From: Polaromonas sp. OV174 | Lineage (GTDB): Bacteria; Pseudomonadota; Gammaproteobacteria; Burkholderiales; Burkholderiaceae_C | Direction: 5' to 3' | Assembly (NCBI RefSeq): GCF_900112285.1 | Contig: NZ_FOKZ01000017.1 | Span: 1-64,000 of the forward strand | DNA: 64,000 nucleotides | Notes under the pieces: generated by a model | Databases searched by the model: none | Told to the model about the DNA's origin: nothing | What the model saw: the letters and a program-made list of their open reading frames with translations, nothing else | Part shown: piece by piece, positions 55,218-64,000 of the stretch | Numbering within the stretch: the stretch's first letter is position 1 | Layout of the letters: each line of letters starts with the position of its first letter | Translations under genes and position numbers: made by a program

Positions 55218-56650
55218 GCCGCAGTGAGCCGCCACAGACGCCCAGCCAAGCCATCTCCCTTAGACGCTATTTATTGCTGGGCATACTGCTGCCGGTGGGT
55301 CTGCTGGTCATCATCAACACCATCAGCCTCTATAGCCAGACGCTGGGCGCCGTCAACACTGCCTATGACAGAACCCTTCTGGCCTCGGCCAAATCGATAG
55401 GCGAAGAACTCGACGTGAGCGGCTACGACGATCAGTCAGAGCTGCGCGTGACCGTGCCCTATGCAGCGCTGGAAGCCTTCGAGGCCGACAACCAGAGCCG
55501 GCTGTTTTACCGGGTGTCCAGCCTCAAGGGCGACTTGGTCTCGGGCTTTGCGCAGCTGCCCTTCTGGCGCGGCAGCATCCCGGCCAAACCGCCTTACGCG
55601 GCGCTGGTGGACTTTTACGACGACGAGTTTGATGGCGACGCCGTGCGCGTGGCCGTGCTGCTGCAGCCGGTGGCCAGCCCCGGGGGGCGTGCCATCGCGG
55701 TGATCCAGGTGGCGGAAACGCTGGAGCTGCGCAAAACTCTGGCACGCAAAATCCTGGTCGATACCTTGTGGCGGCAAGCCATGCTGCTGGCCGTGATTGC
55801 GCTGGTGGTGGTCGTGGTGGTGCAGCGTGCGACCCGGCCGGTGCGGCGCCTCAGCGCCGAGTTGCAGACACGCCCCGAAGGCGACCTGACGGCCCTGAGC
55901 GCACCCGATGCGCCGCGTGAATTGCTGCCGCTGGTAGACGCCACCAACGCCGTGATGGGCCGGCTCAACCACCTGCTAGATAACCAAAACCGCTTTGTGC
56001 GCGATGCCGCGCACCAGTTGCGCACACCGCTGGCCGTGCTGAAGGTGCAAGTGCAGTCGGCGCTGCGCGGCGACATGGATGCGCGCGAAGCCCTGGTCGA
56101 CATCCGGCAGACCGTGGACCGCGCCACCTTGCTGGCCAACCAGATGCTGGCGCTGGCCAAGGTGGAGCAGCTGCGCCAACAGGCCGACCTGCCACTGATT
56201 GATCTGGCGCAGGTGCTGCGCTCGGTAGCGCTTGACCTGTCGCCGCTGATTGCCGAAAAAGACCTGGATTTCGAGATTGAAACCGCCCCCGCCCCGATTC
56301 GTTCGCATGAATGGATGCTGGGCGAGCTGGCGCGCAACCTGCTGCACAACGCCATCAAACACACGCCGGCCGGCGCTACGCTGTCGGTGCGCATCGTCTG
56401 CGATGCCAACTACGCCGCCCTAACCATCAGCGATGGCGGCCCCGGCATTTCGGCGGAACTGGCGGCGCGCCTGTATCAGCCTTTTTCGGCCGGCAATGTG
56501 CGCCACGGCTCAGGCCTGGGTCTGGCCATTTGCCGGGAAATCACCTTGGCGCTCAATGGCAGCATCTCGCTGGAAAACCGGCTGCATCGGGGCCATGTCA
56601 CAGGCCTGGACGCCACCGTGCGTTTGCCACTGGTTCACAATGACAGCTGA
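55214..56650 (+). CDS. tctE: Two-component sensor kinase TctE
   Basis: 478-residue inner-membrane histidine kinase. Helix 1 (about 19-39) and helix 2 (about 188-203) enclose a periplasmic 2CSK_N sensor domain. The phosphorylated histidine is H267 in DAAHQLRTPLAVL. The ATP-binding domain has the N box NLLHNAIKHTP, G1 DGGPGI and G2 GSGLGLAI. It overlaps tctD by 4 nt (ATGA) and the Hsp15 gene by 1 nt (TGATG), so three genes are translationally coupled. Likely senses an external tricarboxylate. Confidence 0.95.
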   Translation: MSRSEPPQTPSQAISLRRYLLLGILLPVGLLVIINTISLYSQTLGAVNTAYDRTLLASAKSIGEELDVSGYDDQSELRVTVPYAALEAFEADNQSRLFYRVSSLKGDLVSGFAQLPFWRGSIPAKPPYAALVDFYDDEFDGDAVRVAVLLQPVASPGGRAIAVIQVAETLELRKTLARKILVDTLWRQAMLLAVIALVVVVVVQRATRPVRRLSAELQTRPEGDLTALSAPDAPRELLPLVDATNAVMGRLNHLLDNQNRFVRDAAHQLRTPLAVLKVQVQSALRGDMDAREALVDIRQTVDRATLLANQMLALAKVEQLRQQADLPLIDLAQVLRSVALDLSPLIAEKDLDFEIETAPAPIRSHEWMLGELARNLLHNAIKHTPAGATLSVRIVCDANYAALTISDGGPGISAELAARLYQPFSAGNVRHGSGLGLAICREITLALNGSISLENRLHRGHVTGLDATVRLPLVHNDS

Positions 56651-57054
56651 TGGATAAATTACGCATAGACAAGTGGCTGTGGGCCGCCCGCTTTTACAAA
56701 ACGCGCTCGCTCGCCGTGGAAGAAATCAACAAGGGTCGGGTACGCATCAACGACCTGGAGGCCAAGCCTGCCCGCGAGGTCAAGGCGGGCGACACGGTGA
56801 GCCTGCGGCAGGGCCCGCTGCTACGCACGCTGGTGGTGCGCGGCATCAGCAGCCAGCGCGGCGCCGCACCGGTGGCACAGCAGCTCTACGAAGAAACCGA
56901 AGCCAGCCTGGCGCTCAGGGCGCAGGCCGCCGAGCAACGCCAGTTGAACAGCGAGCCGGCCAGCAGCCTGGAGCACGGCCGACCCACCAAGCGTGACCGC
57001 CGCAGCCTGGACAAGGCCTGGAACAGTCGCTGGAGCGCCTCGATAGATCACTAG
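56650..57054 (+). CDS. hslR: Hsp15-like S4-domain RNA-binding protein
   Basis: 134-residue basic protein with an S4 RNA-binding domain in the first 60 residues (MDKLRIDKWLWAARFYKTRSLA, GRVRINDLEAKPAREVKAGD). Hsp15 in E. coli binds free 50S subunits carrying stalled nascent chains. The C-terminal tail is rich in Arg, Lys and Gln. The start codon overlaps the tctE stop by one base. No functional link with the two-component pair is known to me; co-transcription is what the sequence shows. Confidence 0.9.
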   Translation: MDKLRIDKWLWAARFYKTRSLAVEEINKGRVRINDLEAKPAREVKAGDTVSLRQGPLLRTLVVRGISSQRGAAPVAQQLYEETEASLALRAQAAEQRQLNSEPASSLEHGRPTKRDRRSLDKAWNSRWSASIDH

Positions 57055-57056
57055 AC

Positions 57057-57135
57057 AGCTCCCATTTCAATAGCAGGCGGTGGACGTGGTTATTGGGCTA
57101 GGGGCCGATTTGATTCAAATTTTCAAAAACGCCCC
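57057..57135. repeat. Decayed repeat family A behind the Hsp15 gene
   Basis: AATAGCAGGCGGTGGACGTG and the tail ATTGGGCTAGGGGCCG keep the order of the family, but the left AGCTAT arm has decayed. It fills most of a 101-bp gap between convergent genes. Confidence 0.45.
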
Positions 57136-57155
57136 CAGCCACCGCCGAGCTGCGT

Positions 57156-58040
57156 TTACATGGCCGGCTTGTCGCTCAGCTCTTTCAAGTTGGCCTTGAG
57201 TTGCTCGCTCATGGGCAGATTCAGGTTCACGCCTTTGGGCGGAATCGGTGACATGAACCACTTGGTATACATCTTGGTGAACTCACCCGACTTCATCAGG
57301 CGCGAGATGGTGCCATCGACCAGCGCCTTGAATTCCGGGTCGCCCTTGCGCAACATGCAGGCGTAGGGCTCGACTTGCAGCGAGTCACCCACCACCTGCA
57401 GCGAGGCCGGGTCCTTGGAGTTGGCCATCAGGCCGAACAAGAGGATGTCGTCCATGGCAAAAGCCAGGGCGCGGCCGCTTTCCACCAGCAGCAGCGAATC
57501 GTCATGGTCTTTGCCCAGGATGATTTGCATGTCGAGGTTTTTATCGGCACTGTATTTGCGGATCACCTGTGCGTTGGTGGTACCGGTGGTGGTGGCGACG
57601 GTTTTCTTGGCCAGGTCGGCGTAGTTTTTGACGCCAGAAGTCTTTTTGGTCAGCAAACGCGTGCCGGTGTAGAAGTGGTTGATACCAAAGTCCACGTCCT
57701 TGCCGCGCGCAGTGTTGTTGGTGGTGGAGCCGCACTCCAGGTCATAGGTGCCGTTGACCAGCAAGGGGATACGGTTTTGCGAGGTCACCGGCATGGTCGC
57801 CACTTCAAGATTCGGCTTCTTGAGTTTCTTGCGCACGTCGTCAATGATGGCGTCGGTCAGCTCCACGGAAAAGCCCACCGCCTTGGTCGAACCTATCAGG
57901 TAGCTGAAAGGCACCGAGGACTCGCGGTAAGACACGGTGATCTTGTTGCTGTCGGCGATTTTTTTCAGGGTTTGTGCGCTGGCGGTGCTGGCCAAGCCGA
58001 CGCTCAACAGCGCGGCCGTCATGAGAAGAGAGAGTTTCAT
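57156..58040 (-). CDS. Amino-acid ABC solute-binding protein (glutamate/aspartate, GltI-like)
   Basis: 294-residue periplasmic receptor of family 3. The signal peptide ends ASTASA near residue 23. YRESSVPFSY, GFSVELTDAI and YDLECGSTTNNTARGKDVDF match GltI/DEBP, and the cysteine in LECGS is the conserved one. The C-terminus MSPIPPKGVNLNLP is shared with the orphan receptor at 40791. ATG 58040 is favoured by the signal peptide; the frame is open to 58106. No permease or ATPase gene follows. It is divergent from adhC over a 218-bp gap in which I see no further feature. Confidence 0.9.
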   Translation of the reverse strand: MKLSLLMTAALLSVGLASTASAQTLKKIADSNKITVSYRESSVPFSYLIGSTKAVGFSVELTDAIIDDVRKKLKKPNLEVATMPVTSQNRIPLLVNGTYDLECGSTTNNTARGKDVDFGINHFYTGTRLLTKKTSGVKNYADLAKKTVATTTGTTNAQVIRKYSADKNLDMQIILGKDHDDSLLLVESGRALAFAMDDILLFGLMANSKDPASLQVVGDSLQVEPYACMLRKGDPEFKALVDGTISRLMKSGEFTKMYTKWFMSPIPPKGVNLNLPMSEQLKANLKELSDKPAM

Positions 58041-58258
58041 ACGGTGTCTTTCAAGGAATAAAGTTGATCGAATCATTTTCGTCACAAACTTCGGGGGCAA
58101 GCTCATGGTTTACCCAAGCCGCCCAGCGGCCAGCCAGGCCCACGCAACATGCAATTTCCCTGCCAAGATTTCATGACCCCAGGCAGCATGTGCCCGCCAG
58201 GACTGGCTTATAGTCCCACCTCATTCTTCGTTCACTCCAAGCGCAAGCGCTCACTCCC

Positions 58259-59363
<1,105 letters not shown>

Positions 59364-59365
<2 letters not shown>

Positions 59366-59455
59366 CCCCCACGCTTGTCACTTCGTGTACTGCGCTGCCC
59401 CCCGAGGGGGCGCTGCGCCTGCGGTCTGGCGAAGCCAGTCCCGCGGCCCTGGCTG
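59364..59455. repeat. Repeat family B between adhC and fghA
   Basis: CCCCCACGCTTGTCACTTCG, then CGCTGCCCCCCGAGGGGGCG and CGCCTGCGGTCTGGCGAAGC. This is the fullest copy in the window and begins at the adhC stop codon. Confidence 0.7.
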
Positions 59456-59496
59456 GTGAAAACGTAGCACCCTTGCTTGAACTGAAAAAGAGCCCC

Positions 59497-60357
59497 ATGA
59501 CAACACAACTGGAACTGCTCAGCGAGCATGCCTGCTTTGGCGGCGTGCAGCGCTTTTACCGCCATGCCTCGAGTGCCATCGGCCTGCCGATGAAGTTCTC
59601 GGTCTACCTGCCGCCGCAAGCGCAAGCCGGCGCCAAAGTGCCGGCCCTGCTGTACCTGGCCGGTCTGACCTGCAACGACGAAACCTTCCCCACCAAGGCC
59701 GGCGCCCAGCGCCTGGCGGCCGAGCTGGGCCTGGCCCTGATCGCGCCCGACACCAGCCCGCGCGGCGCCGGCGTGCCGGGTGAAACAGAGAGTTGGGATT
59801 TTGGCGTGGGCGCCGGTTTTTACCTGGACGCCACACAAGCGCCCTGGGCCAAGCACTACCGCATGGAGAGTTACCTGACAGCGGAACTGCTCCCCTTGCT
59901 CGCCAGCGCCCTGCCGCTGGACGCAAAACGCATCGGAATTTTTGGCCACTCCATGGGCGGCCACGGCGCCTTGACCTTGGCGCTGCGGCATCCCGAGCTC
60001 TTCAAGTCGGTATCTGCCTTCGCCCCCATCTGCGCCCCCAGCCAGTGCGCCTGGGGCCACAAAGCCTTCCGCGGCTACCTCGGCAGCGAGGAAACCAGCT
60101 GGCTGGCGCACGATGCCGCGGCCTTGATGGGCGGGCTATCCAGCGCGCCCTACCCCGGCGGCATTCTGATAGATCAGGGCCTGGCCGACAAATTCCTGGC
60201 GGAGCAGCTGCACCCGCACTTGTTCGAGGCGGCCTGCGCCGCCGCCGGCCAGCCCCTGACGCTGCGCCGACATGCGGCTTACGACCACGGCTACTACTTC
60301 ATTGCCAGCTTCATGGAAGATCACCTGCGGCACCATGCGCGCCAGTTGCTGGCCTGA
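59497..60357 (+). CDS. fghA: S-formylglutathione hydrolase
   Basis: 286-residue serine esterase of the esterase D family that releases formate and glutathione from S-formylglutathione. The catalytic serine is in GHSMGGHGAL (about 147-156), the aspartate in DQGLADKF and the histidine in YDHGYYF. LAGLTCNDETF near residue 53 forms the oxyanion region. ATG 59497 is chosen because the family N-terminus LELLSEHACFGGVQRFYRH follows; the upstream open frame runs through repeat B. It completes the formaldehyde detoxification started by adhC. Confidence 0.95.
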   Translation: MTTQLELLSEHACFGGVQRFYRHASSAIGLPMKFSVYLPPQAQAGAKVPALLYLAGLTCNDETFPTKAGAQRLAAELGLALIAPDTSPRGAGVPGETESWDFGVGAGFYLDATQAPWAKHYRMESYLTAELLPLLASALPLDAKRIGIFGHSMGGHGALTLALRHPELFKSVSAFAPICAPSQCAWGHKAFRGYLGSEETSWLAHDAAALMGGLSSAPYPGGILIDQGLADKFLAEQLHPHLFEAACAAAGQPLTLRRHAAYDHGYYFIASFMEDHLRHHARQLLA

Positions 60358-60414
60358 ACCTGAAACAGGCCACCCTAAGCCAGGCATAAGACCCGGCAAA
60401 TACAATGCAGCGCT

Positions 60415-62136
60415 ATGTCGCTGCACCAGCCCTCCCCCTCCATGACGCCGGCCTCCGGGCCTGCGTCCCCACGCACTTTTTGGAATCTTTTCAGAAGCAA
60501 GGAGCAAGGCGCTGACGGCATGCGGCCAATCTGGCTGATCATCCTGTCCAGCCTCTGGATTGCCACCGCCTGCAACGTGGCGCTGTGGCGTGAACTGGCC
60601 CGGCTGCCCGGACTGAGCGCTGCTCAGATCGCCACCATCAGCGTCGCACTAAGCCTGGTCATTGCGCTGAGCACCTGCGCCTTGCTGAGTCTGCTGGCCT
60701 GGCGCTGGACGCTCAAACCAGTCATCACCATTTTTCTGCTGTCGGCGGCCTTTGGCGCTTATTTCATGATGGCTTACGGCGTGGTCATAGACAAGACCAT
60801 GATGATCAACACCTTGCAGACCGACGTGCGTGAAACACGCGACCTGCTGAACTGGCGCATGGCCGCGACGGTGCTGGTGCTGGCGCTGTTGCCCGGTATT
60901 TTTCTGTGGCGAAAAAAACTCAAACGCACCAGCATTCCCCGACAAGTGTTGACCAATGTCATGACGCTGGCAGGCGCCTGCGCCCTGCTGGTGCTGGTGG
61001 TGTTTCTTTTCTTTCAGAGCATCGCCTCGGTGATGCGTAACAACACCCATGTGCGCTATCTGATCAATCCGCTCAACTCCTTTTACGCCTTGGGCGCCGT
61101 GGCAGCAAAACCGTTTCAGCGCGACGAGTCCATCACCCTGCCCCTAGGTGAGGACGCCAGGCTGGGCGCCAGCTACGCGGCTCAGACCAAACCGCCTTTG
61201 CTACTTCTGGTGCTGGGTGAAACCGGGCGCAGCGGCAACTTCGCCACCAACGGCTACCAGCGGCCGACCACGCCCAGACTGGCGCAGGAAAACATCGCCA
61301 GCCAGCGCAATGCCTGGTCTTGCGGCACCAGCACGGCGGCTTCCCTGCCCTGTATGTTTTCCAACTTCGGGCGCGAAAGCTATGACGCCCGCCCCGCCAA
61401 CTATCAAGGTCTGCTGGATGTGCTGCAACACGCCGGCTTGGCCGTGCTCTGGATAGATAACCAGTCGGGCTGCAAGGGCGTGTGCGACCGCGTTCCCAAT
61501 GTGCAGACCAGCCAGCTGAAAGTGCCCGGACTGTGCGATGGCGACGAGTGTTTTGATGAAGTGATGCTGCACAACATCGACGAACGCATTGCCGCCTTGA
61601 GCGCCGAACGCCGGGCCAAGGGCGTGGTGGTGGTGATGCACCAGATGGGCAGCCATGGACCCGCCTACTACAAACGCTCGCCACCGGCGTTCAAGAAATT
61701 TTTACCCGAATGCACCAGCAACTCCCTGCAAAGCTGCACGCGGGAAGGGCTGCTCAATGCCTATGACAACAGCATCGTCTACACCGACCAGTTGCTGGGC
61801 TCCGCGATTCAGTGGCTCAAGGGGCGGGAGTCCACCAACGCGCCCGCCATGCTCTACCTCTCCGACCATGGCGAGTCGCTGGGTGAAAACAATTTGTACC
61901 TGCACGGCATGCCTTACAGCGTGGCGCCCGACGTGCAAAAGCGCGTGCCCTGGATCACCTGGCTATCGCCCGAATTCGAGCAGCGCACCAAAATCACCAC
62001 CAACTGCCTCAAGCAACAATTGGACGCGCCCATCAGCCATGACAATTACTTTCACTCAGTGCTGGGCTTGATGAACGTGCAGACCCAGGTGTACAAACCC
62101 ACCCTCGACATCTACGCCCACTGCGCCAAGCCCTGA
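60415..62136 (+). CDS. eptA: Lipid A phosphoethanolamine transferase (EptA type)
   Basis: 573-residue inner-membrane enzyme that transfers phosphoethanolamine from phosphatidylethanolamine to lipid A. Five membrane helices lie in the first ~215 residues, then a periplasmic alkaline-phosphatase-like domain. The nucleophile is the Thr in LGETGRSGNF (near 267). Zinc ligands are in that motif and in SDHGESLGE. Cysteine pairs such as CGTSTAASLPC and CKGVC fit the disulfides of the family. The family includes enzymes that lower susceptibility to cationic peptides; whether this housekeeping copy does so cannot be read. An ATG at 60442 is an alternative start; no ribosome site is clear. Confidence 0.93.
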   Translation: MSLHQPSPSMTPASGPASPRTFWNLFRSKEQGADGMRPIWLIILSSLWIATACNVALWRELARLPGLSAAQIATISVALSLVIALSTCALLSLLAWRWTLKPVITIFLLSAAFGAYFMMAYGVVIDKTMMINTLQTDVRETRDLLNWRMAATVLVLALLPGIFLWRKKLKRTSIPRQVLTNVMTLAGACALLVLVVFLFFQSIASVMRNNTHVRYLINPLNSFYALGAVAAKPFQRDESITLPLGEDARLGASYAAQTKPPLLLLVLGETGRSGNFATNGYQRPTTPRLAQENIASQRNAWSCGTSTAASLPCMFSNFGRESYDARPANYQGLLDVLQHAGLAVLWIDNQSGCKGVCDRVPNVQTSQLKVPGLCDGDECFDEVMLHNIDERIAALSAERRAKGVVVVMHQMGSHGPAYYKRSPPAFKKFLPECTSNSLQSCTREGLLNAYDNSIVYTDQLLGSAIQWLKGRESTNAPAMLYLSDHGESLGENNLYLHGMPYSVAPDVQKRVPWITWLSPEFEQRTKITTNCLKQQLDAPISHDNYFHSVLGLMNVQTQVYKPTLDIYAHCAKP

Positions 62137-62269
62137 CAAAGTCCGGGCAGGCAGGCCAATTCAGCCTGATACAGAGTAGGGTTTTCCGCACTGCAGCAAC
62201 GGCCTGCCAAGCGCAGGTTTATTATTCATTTTTCGCCACAAATAACCGCGCCTTATGCGGTGGAAGAAT

Positions 62270-63052
62270 ATGAATATTCGTAAAACGCTGATTTCCACGC
62301 TGCTTCTTTCTTTGGCTCTGGGCGCCAGCGCCGCCGATTTGCTCGATACCGTCAAGCAGCGCGGCACCCTCAAAGTGGCACTGGAAGGCACTTACCCGCC
62401 CTTTAACTACAAGGAAAACGGTCAGCTCGCCGGTTTTGAAGTTGAGCTGGCCAATGCGCTGGCGCAAAAACTGGGCGTCAAGGCAGAATTCGCCACCAGC
62501 GAGTGGAGCGCCATCCTGGCAGGCTTGCAGGCCGGCAAATACGACGTGGTCATGAACCAGGTCGGCATCACCGACAAGCGCAAGGAGACCTTTGATTTCT
62601 CCCAGCCCTACACCGTCTCCAGTCCGCAGCTGATCATCCGCAAGGACGAAAAACGTGATTTCAAAACCTTGGCCGACCTGAAGGGCAAAAAACTGGGCCT
62701 AGGCCAGGGCACGAACTTCGCGGAAGTCGCCAAAGCGGTGGGCGGCATAGACATCAAAACCTACCCAGGCTCGCCCGAATATCTGCAAGACCTGGCCCTG
62801 GGCCGTATCGATGCCGCGCTGAACGACAGCCTGCTGATTCCCTACATCGTGAAGAAAACCAAGCTTCCCCTGAAACCAGGCGCACCGGTGGGCGAACTTG
62901 AAAAATCCGGCATTCCCTTCGTCAAAGGCAATCCCAAGTTCAAGGCGGCCATCGACAAGGCTCTGGCCGATCTGCAGGCAGACGGCAGTTTCGCCAAGAT
63001 CTCCAACAAATGGTTTGACCGTGACGTGAGTAAGCCGCCAGTCGCCCAGTAA
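62270..63052 (+). CDS. Amino-acid (cystine-type) ABC solute-binding protein
   Basis: 260-residue periplasmic receptor of family 3, closest in my memory to FliY/TcyA cystine-binding proteins. The signal peptide is MNIRKTLISTLLLSLALGAS followed by AA. The mature start DLLDTVKQRGTLKVALEGTYPPFNY and GFEVELANALAQKLGVK are typical. GGAAGA lies 5-6 nt before ATG 62270, better placed than the in-frame ATG 62255. The permease gene follows after a 364-bp spacer that carries an inverted-repeat element and a terminator. Confidence 0.9.
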   Translation: MNIRKTLISTLLLSLALGASAADLLDTVKQRGTLKVALEGTYPPFNYKENGQLAGFEVELANALAQKLGVKAEFATSEWSAILAGLQAGKYDVVMNQVGITDKRKETFDFSQPYTVSSPQLIIRKDEKRDFKTLADLKGKKLGLGQGTNFAEVAKAVGGIDIKTYPGSPEYLQDLALGRIDAALNDSLLIPYIVKKTKLPLKPGAPVGELEKSGIPFVKGNPKFKAAIDKALADLQADGSFAKISNKWFDRDVSKPPVAQ

Positions 63053-63320
63053 GAACGTGTTCACGATTTATCCGGGGTCGCGCAAGTACCTTGCCGGGAT
63101 GGGATGCAAGGCGCAGTGCGCGGCCAATAGCACGGCTATTGGCAAGCGCTGTAACGCAGCAGGCCGCCCGACAAGGCACTTGCCCTGCGGGTTGGGGTGA
63201 AATCGGGCGATTGAGCCACCCAATCCCTTGCATGGGCATCAGCCCATGCGGCGGTGCCGGGCGGCCCACTCATCCCGATTGCACCCCAACGCGACCCCGG
63301 ATAAATCGGGAACACGTTCT
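63052..63320. mobile_element. MITE-like element with 31-bp terminal inverted repeats
   Basis: The left end 63052-63082 (AGAACGTGTTCACGATTTAT and on to GGTCGCG) and the right end 63290-63320 are inverted copies with one mismatch. The 207 bp between are themselves highly paired: GCAAGT..CCTTG with CAAGG..ACTTGC, GCCAATAGC-ACG-GCTATTGGC near 63122-63142, GGGTTGGGGTG..AATCGGG with CCCGATT..CACCCCAA, and GCATGGGC-ATCA-GCCCATGC near 63230-63250. No ORF of transposase type is present. It starts at the last base of the binding-protein stop codon. A non-autonomous transposon or a large structured RNA are both possible. No convincing target duplication was seen. Confidence 0.65.
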
Positions 63321-63374
63321 ATGAAGGAAGTAACATCAAGCCAGCCCGTGCGCCGCCCTCCGGCTGGCTAAAAC

Positions 63375-63402
63375 AACCCCGGCCTGTCGCCGGGGTTTTT
63401 AT
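63375..63402 (+). terminator. Terminator/attenuator just before the permease gene
   Basis: AACCCCGGC (63375-63383) pairs with GCCGGGGTT (63389-63397) and TTTTTATTTG follows. It ends about 15 nt before the permease start codon. A CCAGCC/GGCTGG pairing (about 63341-63368) lies directly upstream. Confidence 0.85.
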
Positions 63403-63416
63403 TTGTGGAGACCTGT

Positions 63417-64000
63417 ATGGATCTATCCGGATTGACCGAGTTGCTGCGGGATGCCCTGCCGCTGATGCTCAAGGGCGCCGCCTGGACACTGCTGCTGGCC
63501 GTGTCCGCTGTTTTTTTTGGGGCGATTCTCGGCACCCTGGTCGCCATGACGCGGCTGGCCAAGCTTCCGCTTCTGTCGCGATTCGCCGCGCTTTATGTCA
63601 GCTGCATGCGCGGCACGCCGCTGCTGGTGCAGCTGTTCGTGATCTACTTTGGCCTACCCAGCATAGGCATTCAATTCGAGCCCATCACGGCAGGCATTTT
63701 GGGGCTAAGCCTGAACGTCGGCGCCTACCTGTCCGAAACCATTCGCGGCGCCATCAACGGCGTTGAGCACGGGCAATGGAATGCGGCCAAAAGCCTGGGT
63801 TTGACGCAGCCCCAGACACTGCGTTACGTCATAGGCCCGCAAGCCCTTAGACTGGCCGTTCCCAGCCTCTCGAACAGCTTGATCAGCCTGATCAAGGACA
63901 CCTCGCTGGTATCGGTGATTGCCGTGGGTGAGCTGATGCTGGCCACCAAGGAAGTCATTGCGACCACCTTCCAGCCTTTTCCGCTTTACCTGGCAGCGGC
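63417..64000 (+). CDS. Amino-acid ABC importer permease (HisM/TcyL type), partial at window end
   Basis: First 194 residues of a polar amino-acid permease; the gene runs off the window. The N-terminal helix region MLKGAAWTLLLAVSAVFFGAILG, the motif MRGTPLLVQLFVIYFGLP and the coupling loop EHGQWNAAKSLGLTQPQTLRYVIGPQA (with the EAA-like QAxxSLG pattern) are typical of HisM/YecS proteins. GGAG lies 7 nt before ATG 63417. With the receptor at 62270 it probably forms a cystine or similar amino-acid importer; the ATPase should follow outside the window. Confidence 0.92.
   Translation, partial: MDLSGLTELLRDALPLMLKGAAWTLLLAVSAVFFGAILGTLVAMTRLAKLPLLSRFAALYVSCMRGTPLLVQLFVIYFGLPSIGIQFEPITAGILGLSLNVGAYLSETIRGAINGVEHGQWNAAKSLGLTQPQTLRYVIGPQALRLAVPSLSNSLISLIKDTSLVSVIAVGELMLATKEVIATTFQPFPLYLAA

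Overview
The window looks like chromosome of a GC-rich betaproteobacterium of the order Burkholderiales, most likely family Comamonadaceae (a Polaromonas/Rhodoferax/Acidovorax-type genome). I infer this from the gene repertoire (several Bug/TctC receptors, the tctDE-tctCBA type locus, hopanoid hpnCDE, fused class I fumarase), from the protein sequences as I remember them, and from two short intergenic repeat families that I associate with that family: an AGCTAT...ATAGCT palindrome with a GGGCTAG tail, and a CCCCCACGCTTGTCACTTCGTGT/CCCGAGGGGGC repeat. No database search was possible.

Layout. 1-325: 3' end of an IS3-family insertion sequence facing the 3' end of acs (acetyl-CoA synthetase, minus). 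2.5-3.1 kb: UPF0114 membrane protein. 3.1-7.1 kb: proVWX glycine betaine/proline importer behind a consensus sigma70 promoter and a long, strongly hairpinned leader. 7.3-13.5 kb: fumC with a Fur-box-like site, a YddA-type ABC exporter, the iron-sulfur fumarase and murI. 13.7-20.4 kb: a complete tripartite RND efflux operon with a divergent TetR/AcrR regulator and a 24-bp operator almost identical to the E. coli AcrR site. 20.4-21.9 kb: a protein of unknown function behind a tRNA array (Leu-TAA and a duplicated Cys-GCA/Gly-GCC pair). 21.9-28.1 kb: lon, clpX, clpP, tig and tRNA-Leu(TAG). 28.2-32.6 kb: a second RND pump and its adaptor. 32.7-44.1 kb: squalene/hopanoid genes hpnC and hpnDE, separated by serB, a LysR regulator, an iron/phosphonate/sugar-phosphate-type ABC importer, sdaA and an orphan solute-binding protein. 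44.1-46.6 kb: a GST, a HAD hydrolase and hemH. 46.7-56.7 kb: a sugar-acid/tricarboxylate locus (gudD, three Bug receptors, tctBA, a LacI regulator with three operators, the two-component pair tctDE). 56.7-64 kb: Hsp15, a glutamate/aspartate-type binding protein, the glutathione-dependent formaldehyde oxidation pair adhC-fghA, an EptA-type lipid A phosphoethanolamine transferase, and a cystine/amino-acid importer whose first two genes are separated by a 269-bp element with 31-bp terminal inverted repeats.

Most of the window is core metabolism, protein quality control and transport. I found no prophage, CRISPR array, defence island or clearly new multigene system. The least explained signals are non-coding: the four-hairpin proV leader, the inverted-repeat element inside the cystine transport operon, terminators placed immediately before sdaA and the cystine permease, and the repeat copy that has become part of the hpnC reading frame. 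Among proteins, the LysR-serB / ABC importer / sdaA neighbourhood is the most suggestive of an uncharacterised pathway.
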